Positions 52,379 through 63,124 of a DNA stretch of 64,000 nucleotides are shown in pieces. The stretch spans positions 4,340,001 through 4,404,000 of the forward strand of contig CP078104.1 of NCBI GenBank assembly GCA_019203745.1, written 5' to 3'. Each line of letters opens with the position of its first letter. Positions within the stretch are counted from its first letter, which is position 1. The notes beneath the pieces are model-generated. The model searched no databases. It saw nothing but the letters and a program-made list of their open reading frames with translations, and had not been told where the DNA came from. The translations under genes and the position numbers were made by a program. Source of the DNA: Chryseobacterium sp. E1 (GTDB lineage: Bacteria; Bacteroidota; Bacteroidia; Flavobacteriales; Weeksellaceae).

Positions 52379-54146
52379 ATGAACAGAAAAATTCAATTAT
52401 TATCCATATTATTTTTAGGAATTTCGTCGGTGGCGTTTTCCCAGATCAAGGAGGAAAACTGGTTCTTAACAAAAAAAAGAGAGCCGGAAGTGAAGAAGAT
52501 CGAGAAGAAGAAAACTTCTGTAGAAACCATTAAGAACTATCCGCCGGAAGAGAAGTCCCAGAATCCTGTGAAATACACGATCACGGATGTTCCGGCAGTT
52601 TCAGATTTCAAAACATCAACCATTCAGGGGAAGATGTAGCTCCGAAATTTGATGGAACAGCCCAGAATAATTATGTTCAGTTCGGAATGGGAAACTATGG
52701 GAAGATCCTGCTTGACGGAAACATTTCTAAGACCCTTGAAAATAAGTTTGAAGTAGGAGGAGATGTACATGTGCTTTCTACGAATGGGCTTAAAAAAGAG
52801 TATGACTGGAATTCCAAGCAAACTTCAGCTACGTTCGGGGCTTTCCTTAATTCTTACGGGGAGAAAGGGAAATTCAATATCAATGCTGAGTATGGGCTGA
52901 ATAACTATAACTATTACGGGATCTATGCGATGACACCTTCTGCAGATGTTGATCTGAAGCAGAAAGTGAATCAGTTTAAGGTCAACGGATATTATGATTT
53001 CTATTCCAATGAAATTCTGAATGATGTAAGAGTGAAATCATCATTCCTTAAAGATCATTTTGATGCCCAGGAAAATCAGGTTTCCATTTTGGCTAATTTA
53101 TCAAAACATGCTGTGGAATTAGGAAAATCAGGTATTAATCTGAACGCTGACCTAGGCGTAGGATTAGAAGCTGTAAAGACAGATTTTGCAATCAGAGACA
53201 AGAATTCTGCTAACTTCTTCAATACCAGCCTTACTCCGAAAGTAACTTTCAGAAAAGGAGATTCTTATTTGATGTTAGGTTCCTCATTCTCTTTTCTGAA
53301 TGCCAAGAATTCGAACAACCTGATGGCTGAGCAGTTGAAAAACAATAAAACCTATTGGTTCCCGCAGGCTGAATTCCAGTTTGCTGCTGCGAAAGAATTT
53401 AAATTCTATGGTGGGGTAGACGGCGGTCTGAAGCTTAATACCTATGGTGACCTTTTACAGGCTAACCCATTTGTGCTTTCTGACCAGTATTTAAAGCCAA
53501 CAGAGACCAAATATCATTTTTATGTAGGATTGAGAGGGGATATTGATGAAACGTTCAAATACGACTTCTCTGCAGGTTTCGGAAAGATGAGAGATATTAT
53601 GTTCTTCAAAGCCAACAATATTTTTGATGACGTGTATACGCTGAACCGTTCTGCATACAATTTTGCCAATACTTTTTCTGCAGTATATGATGACGGAAAT
53701 GTAAGCGATATCAAAGGAAGTGTGCAATATTTCCCGTTGGAAAACTTAATGATCGACGGAGAATTGAGGTTCACCAAGTACAATTTGAAGAATTACGAGA
53801 ATATTTATAACGTTCCTTTACTGAATGCAAGCATTGGAGCAAAATATACGATGCTGGACAAAAAACTACTGTTAGGATTCAAGGGGATCTTTGCAAGTGA
53901 CAGAACAACAAACTCTTATACCATCGAAGGTGTGGCAAATCCGGGGATGATTTTCCAGTCTACGGAGAACACAAATGATAAAGTTGGGGGTATGCTGATT
54001 TAAATCTTTCCGCAGAGTATAAAATTCACAAAAATTTCAGTATTTTCGCACTCGGAAATAATCTTCTGAGCTCAAAATACCAGACGTACAAAGGATATAA
54101 AGTCCTGGGAGCACAGATTCTGGGAGGAGTGAAGATCACTTTCTAA
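52379..54146 (+). CDS. Outer-membrane beta-barrel protein (TonB-receptor-like, no plug)
   Basis: About 589 residues. A signal peptide (QLLSILFLGISSVAFSQ) and a lysine/glutamate-rich linker lead to a barrel of alternating strands ending KGYKVLGAQILGGVKITF, with a terminal aromatic residue as in BAM-inserted barrels. No plug motif or TonB box is seen, so transport is not established. Two bases are missing (G near 52632, G near 53990); restored length is 590 codons. It probably pairs with the TPR protein upstream. Confidence 0.75.
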
Positions 54147-54167
54147 TTATTCATAATTTATGAATAC

Positions 54168-54239
54168 GGCTGCATAGTTTAATGGATAGAACTTCGGATT
54201 TCGGCTCCGACAGTGAGGGTTCGAATCCTTCTGCGGTCA
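54168..54239 (+). tRNA. tRNA-Arg (anticodon UCG)
   Basis: 72 bases. Acceptor GGCTGCA pairs with TGCGGTC with two G-U pairs; D stem GTTT/GAAC; anticodon stem TCGGA/TCCGA with loop TTTCGGC, anticodon TCG at 54201-54203 reading CGA; T stem GAGGG/CCTTC with loop TTCGAAT. CCA is not encoded. It marks the start of the accessory region. Confidence 0.93.
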
Positions 54240-54245
54240 CTTAAG

Positions 54246-54279
54246 GAGACAACTATTTTTAGTTGTCTCTTTTTTTTTA
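54246..54279 (+). terminator. Terminator after tRNA-Arg
   Basis: GAGACAACTA / TAGTTGTCTC with TTTT loop (54246-54269), then a run of T to 54279. Confidence 0.9.
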
Positions 54280-54290
54280 GCCATAAATAT

Positions 54291-55681
54291 GGATCAGTCC
54301 CAAAAGTTGTGGATGTAGTGTTAAGTTTCTAAATTTGGAGGATGTATATTCCTGATGAATTAGTAAAGCTGTTACTTCCTGATTTTTAGTAGAGCATTTT
54401 GATATCCTAAAAGCAGAAGATATTAAGGGAGTCCTTCATATCGAATTTGAGGAGAAAAATATTATCCCCAAGAATTTTCTCATCGCCCCTATTTGTCTAA
54501 TGGTTTTCATTCTTCGATTCTGGTTGAAGATTTTCCCTTAAGAGGAAAGCAGGTTTTACTCCATATAAAAAGGAGAAGATGGCTTGATAAAACCACAGGA
54601 GAAGTACTTCAAAGAAACTGGAGTCTGATCGCAAAAGGAACTCGTATGACTGAGGATTTTGCGATGTTCTTAAAAAAATTAGTCGATACTAAAGCATTCT
54701 CCTGCAAAGCTATTGCAGAGCTTTATGGACTTAACGGGAAAAAGTTTCAGAGACAATACAAAAACAGTCTTAGCCGGTTTGAATCCTGGCAACAAAAAAA
54801 CCATGCTGAATATTGGCTTATTTTTCCTGAAAATATCTCAGAGCAACTATCAATTGATGAAGTTTCCTTATCAGATGGTGAGCTTTACACTGTTCTTACT
54901 TCGAAAATAGCAAAAGGCAGAAAAGGTAGTATTGTAGCCATTGTTAAAGGTACCAGGAGTGATAGGGTTGTAGAGCATCTTTTAAAAATAAATAGAAGGC
55001 TTCGTCTGAAGGTAAAAGAAATTACTCTTGATATGGCAGGTTCAATGAAGCTTATTGCCAAACGGTGCTTTCCTGATGCTTTGCAGGTAATAGATCGTTT
55101 TCATGTTCAGAAATTAGCTATAGAAGCCCTTCAGGAACTTAGGATCAAACACCGTTGGGAAGCTATTGACAGGGAAAATAATGCTATTGGAGCTCCTTCA
55201 GAAGGAAACCAGGATATACAGAGTTTTGAGAACGGAGACAGCCGGAAACAACTTTTAGCAAGAAGTAGATATTTACTTTATAAAAGTCGTGAAAAATGGA
55301 CGATCTCTCAAAAACATAGAGCTCATATTCTTTTTACAGAATATCCTGATTTGAAAGAGGCTTATCAGTTAACGGATGACCTTAGAAAAATATATAATCA
55401 GAATATTCAAAAGTCTGTAGCGATGACTAAGCTGGCTCATTGGTTCAGAAAGGTGGAGGAAGCTGATTTTAAATCATTTTCTATCCTAAGAAAAACAATA
55501 ATGAATCATTACAAGGAGATCTTAGCTTTTTTGATAAAAGAAGCACTAATGCTTCCGCAGAATCTTTCAATGCTAAAATTAAAAACTTCAGAATGCAACT
55601 CAGAGGAGTGAAAGACAGAACATTTTTCCTCTTTAGACTAACCAAACTTTTTGCTTAGTCCACAACTTTTGCGCTTGATCC
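54291..55681 (+). mobile_element. ISL3-like insertion sequence
   Basis: About 1,391 bases as given. The terminal inverted repeats are 23 bases: GGATCA, four variable bases, CAAAAGTTGTGGA at the left end (54291-54313) and its mirror at the right end. A single transposase frame fills the interior. The IS ends, duplication and one-gene structure agree with ISL3. I recall ISAon1-type elements in flavobacteria being similar but cannot confirm it. The insertion lies 12 bases after the tRNA-Arg terminator. Confidence 0.85.
54342..55658 (+). CDS. ISL3-family transposase
   Basis: About 439 residues in restored frame (440 codons with three bases added: T near 54393, A near 54471, T near 55530). It begins MYIPDELVKLLLPDFL and has an IS204/IS1001/IS1096/IS1165-type DDE domain: first Asp in EQLSIDEVSLSDGE, second in EITLDMAGSMKLIAKRC, and the Glu in STNASAESFNAKIKNF, then the tail RMQLRGVKDRTFFLFRLTKL. 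As given, it splits into two frames. Part of that split could be real, since related elements are sometimes annotated with a separate N-terminal frame. Confidence 0.85.
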
Positions 55682-55747
55682 ATAAATATCTCTTTATCAA
55701 ATTCTTATAATTTGATTTTTAGTGTTCGACATTTTCAACGTAAAATG

Positions 55748-55919
55748 CTTAGTCTGTTTGAAATAAACAGTCTGAAAGTGCCACAATAGGCTTATAATCT
55801 ACAATCATTAAGTGTTCGAATCTCCTTAACTTACTTAGATTGTTTGAAATAAACAGTCTGAAAAGTGCCACAATAAGATTGAAATCTACTATCATTAAGT
55901 GTCCGAAATCTCCTTAATG
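55748..55919. repeat. 86-bp tandem direct repeat, two copies
   Basis: Unit A begins CTTAGTCTGTTTGAAATAAA at 55748, unit B begins CTTAGATTGTTTGAAATAAA at 55834; period 86. Each contains a hairpin-like word (TGTTTGAAATAAACA), GTGCCACAATA, ATCATTAAGTGT and GAAATCTCCTTAA. The recombinase reading frame ends inside unit B (TAA at 55895-55897, minus strand). Confidence 0.75.
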
Positions 55920-57532
55920 TTTTGGATTTTTCTTTCTTCTGATTTTTTGTGATTTTTGCTATTAAATATAGTAATTCTAATATAATTCTAGTTTCATCAT
56001 CGCTTACCAAGATCCCATTTTTAGCCAAAATAATAATTGCTTGTTCTACTGAAACATTTCTATCAATGAAATTCGTTTTTTCCAATGTTTTTTTGAGAAT
56101 ATTTTTGAGAATGCATGATTTAAATCTAAAGAAAGACTTCCTGTTTTATAGTCAATATCAATCGGAGGAATAAGATTTACCAGATGTTTTTTATCCGAAA
56201 TATCAAACTCTGAAAATTTTGAAAAATTTTGACTAATGGTTTATCTTTTATTTGATTACTGTTATCAATAGCTTTTAATTTATTAGAAATATTACGGCTT
56301 TCCATTTTAAGGTTTTTTGTATTGACTTGATTCTCTTTTTTAATGCGTTATAATCATCAATTTTTAAAATTCCGGCTATAAGTAATTTTCTACCTTTAGA
56401 AAGAGTTAGATTCTCCTCTTTTATTTTTCTTTCTACTAAGTATTGAGTGTGTAAATAACTGGTCTTCTGAGTCTTTATATTCTGATCTTCCAATATTTTC
56501 TTAAATAATTCAATACAACTATTTGATAGTATTAATTCTTGAAGTTTATTTTGATAACAATTATTAAGTAAAATTGCACCAATCCTAATACTGCAACCAT
56601 TATTGCAATGGTAGTAGGGGTATCTTTTCAGCTTACCTTTTGAAAAACTCCCAGTAAGTTTTTGGCCACAAACAGGACAAGTCAAAAAACCTCTAAGGAA
56701 AAACATTGCTCTTAAATCATCTCTTTTAGCTGTATTTTTTCTTTCTGTATTAATCACAGACTGTACCTGATAAAATAATGACTCTGAAATCAAAGGCTCA
56801 TGTAGTCCCAGGATAATTTGGTTTTCATTAGAGTTATGCTTTACTAATATATGCCCACAATAAACTGGATTACGCAAGACTCTGAAAAAATACGATCTTG
56901 AACATATAAGTCCTTTATCATTAGCTATTCTATTAATTTCAGATATTTTATGGTCATTCATAGCAACTTGATTGAAAGCCCACTTTATAATTTCGGCTTC
57001 AGGCTCTTTAGGAACAATAGTTTTTTTCCATCCATTAATGTCACATTGAGGAAACCTATGGGAGCTTTATTAGGATATCTTCCCATTAATTTAGCCCGAC
57101 GAATGCCATTTGAAACATTTTGAGATCTCCGAGTATTTTCTGCTTCTGGAAAAGCTAAATGTAAAGCTTGCAAAATTATATTTTCTGGAACAGATAAATC
57201 AATGTATTGATCAATTGCCATTAGTGTCGTTTTATATTTTCGCAACTTTCCAATCATTTCATAAGCATATTCGATATTTCGACTAAATCGATCCCATTTT
57301 ACAAATAATATGTTCTTATGTTCTGTTGGTTTCTTTTTAATTTCGGAGAATAATTCCTTCCATTTAGGCCTATTGAAATTTTTAGCAGAGTAGTCCTCTC
57401 TATAAATTCCTTTGACTTCAATATTGTTATACTTACAATATTTCAGTAATCGATCTTCCTGATCCGGTAATGAGTAACCTTTTCTTTTTGTTCGTCAGTA
57501 CTTACTCTGACGTATAAGTAAGCTGTTTTCAT
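55895..57532 (-). CDS. Large serine recombinase
   Basis: About 547 residues. The catalytic domain opens MKTAYLYVRVSTDEQKEKGY with Ser11 as nucleophile, then KWDRFSRNIEYAYEMIGKLR. A recombinase domain (NGIRRAKLMGRYPNKAPIGF, FRVLRNPVYCGHILVKHNSN) and a zinc ribbon (CPVCGQKLTGS, CNNGC) follow. The C-terminal piece, DISDKKHLVNLIPPIDIDYK, matches the tail typical of Bacteroidota recombinases. Six bases are missing from A/T runs (near 57475, 57035, 56305, 56225, 56085 and 55960); restored length is 548 codons. It is likely the integrase of the accessory region, or a site-specific switch. Confidence 0.85.
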
Positions 57533-57866
57533 AAATATAAAGTGAAATATTAAACTTTAAGTGTATTATTAATTAAAATTATATGTTGTAACAATTGAAA
57601 AATTGACTACTTATTTTTATTAGACTCTACTGTGGACATCCAAATGTTATCAGTCTTTTATAATATTTAGGCAGAGACCGATTTATGTCGTTTCTTCTTG
57701 TGAACAAATGGGTTGCTTATAATAATGTAATAACTTAGAGAACTTTTTTATTGTGTTTTATGAATAATTTATAGAGGTAAAAAAATAAGCTTTTATAAAG
57801 AGTAATTATTTTATACCTTGTAGATAGAATATATGTAAACTAACGACCTCTATAATATCATTATTT
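57533..57866 (+). promoter_or_regulatory. Divergent regulatory region between recombinase and STAND gene
   Basis: AT-rich, 334 bases, no gene. A 9-bp inverted repeat (TATAGAGGT at 57770-57778, ACCTCTATA at 57846-57854) ends 12 bases before the STAND start codon and could form a long-range stem or bind a regulator. Confidence 0.35.
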
Positions 57867-60800
57867 ATGTTTCCTGAAATTATTTATGAAAGGCCTGATT
57901 TAGAGAACTCTTTACCTAAACCTGTGAGTTTATCTAATCAACCATTTTCTTATAATAATCTACCGAGCCCACGCAGGTTTGAAGAATTGTTATATGGCAT
58001 TTTTAATCTGAAAATTCAGTTAAAAATTCTTGAAGATTTTGATGATATAAATTTGATGAGTGGTGTTAGAGATAAAGGCCGAGATTGTAACTTAATCAAA
58101 GGAGGCCGTAGTTATGGACTTATACAATGTAAGCAATATGCTAAAAATTATGCTAAAAATGATTTAGGGCCGGAGATTGTGCGATTTGTTCTATATAGTT
58201 TGGCTGATAGAGACAATAATTTAGTTGCAGATTATGATGATTTTACATATTATATTGCTGTAAGTACTGGTTTTACAGATGATTGTTTAGCATTTATTGA
58301 TGACTTTTCAAATAATATTACTAAAGAAGCAAAATTAAATGAATGGATAGATAAAAATTTAGAAATGCCGACTCTTTTATCGTTAAAAGATAATTTTGAT
58401 TATGATCATTTTAAAAGTCTTCTTTCCAAAATAAAAGTTAAAAAAATAATCCCTCAGGACTTAGATAATTATCTTAATCATATTGGTTTTACTCACTTAA
58501 TTTCGGTGTTTTTTGAAGTAAGAAAAGTCGTTGATAATTCTGCTGTTGAAAATTTAATCAGCACAATAAAGAATGGGAATAATACTTATAGCCCTCAAAA
58601 ATTATTAGACCAATTGAACTTAGGATCTGCAAGATTGCAATCCGAAAAAATACTTTTCAAAATATAAATAATATCCATATTATAGGTCGGAAACAACTGA
58701 GTTGTTCGAATGGGCAAAAGAAACCCCGAAATAGGTGAAAATGGAATTGTAAAAAATATTTGTTTATTGGCTGGTCAAGCAGGTTCGGGAAAAACCGTTG
58801 TGATAAGAGATCTTTATGATCTTTGTAAAAAGAATAACATAGCAGTTTTAGGCTTAAAAGCAGATAAGCTTTACTCAAACTCCATTGTAGATTTACAAGA
58901 AAAACTAGGTTTTGATTTCCCAGTATATAATACTATCAAAGAATGTAAAAATCACTTTGAGAAGGTTGTAATTCTGATTGACCAAATTGATGCGCTTTCT
59001 CAGTCTATGTCTTCGGACAGAAGTTTTTTAGAATTTTATAGAACATTTATTGAGTATTTTGCAAATGATAAACAAGTTAAGTTTATTATTTCAGTTCGAA
59101 ATAGTGATTTGAAATATGATCCATCTTTAAAAATTTATGAAGATGTAAAAACTATTTCAATGAGACTATTGAGTGATACACAGGTTAAGGGACTACTGGA
59201 GAAAATAAATATTGAGCCTAGCCTTTTGTCACAAAAACTATTAGTACTATTACGAATTCCAAATTATCTCAATGTCTTTTCTCAGGTTAGAACAAATAGA
59301 AGTATATATACTGCAAATAATATGCTCGATTTGTATCTGGAATTATGGCATCAGAAGGTTGTGAAGATCTCATCATTATCTCCTGTCAATAGAATAAATC
59401 TTAAACAGTTTATTTACAGATTGGCTCAAGATATGTTTGCAGAGCAAAGGATTTCTTTATCTCTCTTAAAGTATGAAGATCACGAGGAGGAAATCCGCTA
59501 TTTAGAAAGTCAAATGTTAATTTCAACTGATAATAGACAGCTTCAATTCTTTCATCAAACTTTCTACGATTTCGTGTTTGCTAAACAGTTTGTAGAAAAT
59601 GATAAAATTTTACTTAATTATATTGAAGAAAGTGAACAATCCATTCACATAAGAGCTGCTGTTAAAATGATTGTAAACTATCTGAGAGATTTTGATAGTA
59701 AAAAGTATATACAAACCTTGGAAGAAATACTTCTAAATGAATCTATTCTTTTCCATATTAAACATATAATTGTTGTTGCAATAGCAGAACAGCAAAATCC
59801 CACGGAAGAAGAATATAGATTAATTACAGGAATTATAAATAGTTCATTTCATTGGCAAACTATTTTCTTTGATAATGCTTCTCCTACTTCTTGGTTAATA
59901 TTTGATATTGAAGAAGATCTTTTAAATCTTCTTAATTTAAAATCTGACGTTGATTCTTCAATCAACGATTTAATGCCAATACATTTTGAAAAGGCAAAAA
60001 GATCTGCTGAGAACTTCTTAAATAAAGCCGTCCAAGAAAACCATAGTAAGGCTTGGGAAATTTTGAATTTGCTTGATAACGAATTTCTGATATTAAATGC
60101 TTTATCCTGCGTATCTGATTGGGAGAGTTTTGATTCACCAGCATATACTATTTTCGAAAATATACAAAAACCTCAAGAGGCTAATACTTATTTTTATTTC
60201 ACGATATTGGATAGCATTGCTAAAAAAATCCTGAATATTCATTTGAAAAAATTAAGGGACCATTATCAAGACAAATTGAAGAGAATTCGGCTGCTGATCA
60301 AAATAATTTGATACAATCTGAACTTATAAAAACACTTGTTAATAAAGTTCCAATTTTACTATTTGAGTTTGTTTTTAAAATTTTAAATCCTCATTTGACA
60401 AATAGTATATCGCAGAATCTTCAAAGGATTGATGATGACTACCGATATAAGTATGTTGATTTTGATGAAGAAGATAACTTGAGAGGTTCTGATTTTTTTA
60501 TCATTTGTTGGCGCTATGCCTTAATAAGATTGCTAAAAGTAACTACGATTATTTTGCTGTATTTTTAGAGATCAAAAAAATACTTCATCATACGCAATAA
60601 TGAGATTACTCATACATGCAATTGAGAACAATATTGAACAATATACTACTGAGGTGTATGAATTATTTATTGTTTTTAGCAGAAGAGGTATGCTTATGTT
60701 CTACGATGATTTGGATTTAGATATTAGAGAATTACTCCAAAAAGCATTTTTGTTATTTAATGATAATCAAAAACAAACAATAATTGAAATTATAACTAGT

Positions 60801-62445
60801 TTCAAATCTGGGGATGAAATCCGTATTTATAAAAATGATGATAAAAAAGGGTTTACTCTAATTTTGGTCGAAGTAAGTTCTATTTATTGAACCGCCTACC
60901 ATTTGAATATATACAAGGAGAAGTGAGAACTCAATACTTAGAGCTTGAAAGAAAGTTTGGTAAACATATAAAAGATTCTCATCGTAGTCGTAAGGTTTTA
61001 GCAGGAGTGGTACAAAGTCCTATATCAATAGACCGATGTTACAAAATGAATGAAAAGCAGTGGTTAAATGCTTTCAGACGTTACAGTACAGAAAGAGATC
61101 ATTTTGCAGAAGACTACCTTAAAGGTGGAAAACAGGAGCTGGCAACAGCATTTAAATCAACAGTCAAACAATTTCCAAACGATGATAAAGTAAGTGTCAT
61201 TACTAAGGCATTGGAAGATAACAGTATACCACTTATCTTCAGCATTTACGGTCTATCAGGATGGTGTGAAAGCGAAGCTGATTTAAATATTATTACTCCT
61301 TTGTTAAAAATATTGTTATATAAAGATTTGAGCTACGATAAGCATCTTTTCTTATATATTATTTCATCTTTAGTGAATGAATTAAAGGAGGTTGATGCTG
61401 AATTTGTAAGTTATTTAGTAAAGGAATCATTAGATTTTCAAGAAGGAAATAATAAAGAGTTTAAGATTGCTGAAGATTCAGAGACATCTATTCAAAATCT
61501 CATTGGTAAAGCAATAAATACGGACTATTCAACGGCAACAATAGCTTTAATTACAATTTCTGATAAGAGATATATTGAAGTAATATTTGATACTATAAAA
61601 TATGTGTTTGATTATGGACCAATTGAATCTCGCGCAGCAATTTTATATAAATTCGCTTATTTGATCAACTTAGACAAAAAAGAGCTAAAGAATTTTTTGT
61701 ATATTTTGTAAATAGAGAAAATAACATTTACGTTTTATCTTCATCCTTGTGGTCGTTCAGTTATATGAAATTTCATTGCTTAGAAGAGGTGTTACCGATT
61801 TACAATATATTAATTGATTCCCATCTTTTCGGAAAAGATGATTGCCATTCTTTTTTTTTTTAAGTATCTATGGATTGTATCTTGAAGGTAATGTAAATAT
61901 GCAACCCATTATTTTAGATTTATTTAAAAAGCAAAGAAAATATTTAAGTACTTTTCTAAGAGTCATTCTTAAGAACTATTATTATGAAAATGGTAGTATA
62001 ATTGAGCTCAATAATTATTTGTTATATAAATTATTGGATGCTGCTAGTGAAGACAATGAAGAAGAATTGAATTGGAGTTTTTAAATGCAGAATATTTAAA
62101 ATTATTAGATATTTACCCTTTTGTTAAAAGATTCGTGAAATCTGATTTATTCAAATTTTCGGATTATTTTGTGGACTATATGATATTGCAATTGAACTCA
62201 TCTCCTTATGAATCTATAGAGTTATTCCAAATAGCAATGAATAGTAAAAAAATAGCGAGAAAAATCTTTCTTATCGAATTGAAGAAAAATGTATCAAATT
62301 TATTGTCAACGCATACAATAAGCTTAGTCACAATACAGAAGATAACAGACATATAAAGATTTCAATTCTAAAGTTGTTTGATAAATTATTATGCGATTAT
62401 CGATTTACAAAGAGCACAGATATGATTCTTGAGGAACTATTGTAA
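57867..62445 (+). CDS. Mrr-nuclease–STAND NTPase fusion, Avs-like antiphage candidate
   Basis: About 1,529 residues in one restored frame (1,530 codons after adding 11 bases; breaks near 58647, 58692, 58730, 60250, 60525, 60588, 60870, 61712, 61850, 62066 and 62290). Residues 1-260: Mrr/PD-(D/E)XK-like nuclease, with SGVRDKGRDC (Asp73 as the likely metal ligand) and LIQCKQY (Gln87, Lys89). Residues 304-311: Walker A GQAGSGKT; 368-376: Walker B VVILIDQID; 562-576: FFHQTFYDFVFAKQF, a winged-helix-type motif near the end of STAND/NACHT domains. Residues of about 620-1529: no recognised domain, predicted helical, as in a repeat-based sensor. This effector–STAND–sensor order is that of Avs proteins. 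There is no accessory gene, so it would act alone. The target phage protein cannot be read from the sequence. Confidence 0.8.
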
Positions 62446-62520
62446 ATTATTATAGATTAATTAAATTTCTTATTTTTTATAGTGAAATGAAAATTGAATA
62501 AAATTTATAGAGATCATAAC

Positions 62521-62765
62521 TTATTTATATGCAAAATCAATTTGGTAAATTGGCTCTCTCTTAATCATTCTTTTTATAATGTTGTTAAAGATTGTATACT
62601 TAGATTTAGAGTGGTTACCCTTTCCGTTCATCAGTGACTATTTGAGCTGATTTGTCAATATGTTTATCAAAAATCGTTTGTAGTGATTTGGAAGAAAAAT
62701 CATCAATTTTCAAAGCATTAAAACGTTTTACATTTTCTTCATCTGTAAGTTTCACGGCACATACT
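62521..62765 (-). pseudogene. IS1595-family transposase 3' remnant
   Basis: A degenerate frame reading KLTDEENVKRFNALKIDDFS, then SLQTIFDKHIDKSAQIVTDE and, after several stops, an end near FNNIIKRMIK. The block resembles the C-terminal part of IS1595/ISXO2-type DDE transposases. Several stop codons remain that homopolymer errors would not explain, so it is a true relic. Confidence 0.55.
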
Positions 62766-62884
62766 AGTAGTGTGACTGCAATTCCCAGTTCCTTGAGAGT
62801 TCTGACACATTAAGTTTGTTCTTTGCTTTGCTGAACAGTTTTGGCTTTAAAAGCAGGACTGTAGATTTTTCTTTCTCGTTTCAT
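62766..62884 (-). pseudogene. IS3-family OrfA-like N-terminal remnant
   Basis: MKRERKIYSPAFKAKTVQQS starts at 62884 and resembles the opening of IS3-type OrfA (helix-turn-helix) proteins, followed by a stop and TLKELGIAVTLL. It joins directly to the IS1595 relic, so two elements appear fused. From 62885 to 63124 only IS-like debris and AT-rich sequence are seen. Confidence 0.5.
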
Positions 62885-63124
62885 AGGCTAAAATTAAAGT
62901 TTTATGCTTAACTTTAGCTGGAAGCTAAATTAGTACATCCACATCGCCAAATTGATCACTCCATTCTAAAATTTTCTCTGGTGTTATTGTATTTAGTCAT
63001 GAGCACGATAATCCTTTATTGTTTGGGATTTGAGACCTATGTGAAAATGGGTGAAAGAATAGCTTTTAAGAAGTTAACATTATAACTCAACTATAAATGT
63101 GCTAAAATAAAAGGATGATTTATT

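Larger units (their letters stand above)
54283..55689. repeat. 8-bp target-site duplication flanking the insertion sequence
   Basis: ATAAATAT occurs at 54283-54290 and 55682-55689, directly abutting the two inverted-repeat ends of the element between them. Eight bases is the usual duplication length in the ISL3 family. Confidence 0.8.

Noticed and set aside
54168..54239. tRNA-Arg as the integration site of the island.
   Set aside because: No second copy of the tRNA 3' end is found in the window, so an att role cannot be supported here.
55748..55919. CRISPR-like repeats.
   Set aside because: Two long adjacent copies without spacers and no cas genes; they are tandem duplicates.
55831..56085. 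A separate small gene after the recombinase, with a tail in the 86-bp repeats.
   Set aside because: Restoring missing bases joins it to the recombinase, which then ends within the second repeat unit; the apparent C-terminal extension is a frame artefact.
61850..61861. An 11-T run as an intrinsic terminator.
   Set aside because: It has no preceding hairpin and lies inside the STAND reading frame, where one more T keeps the frame open.
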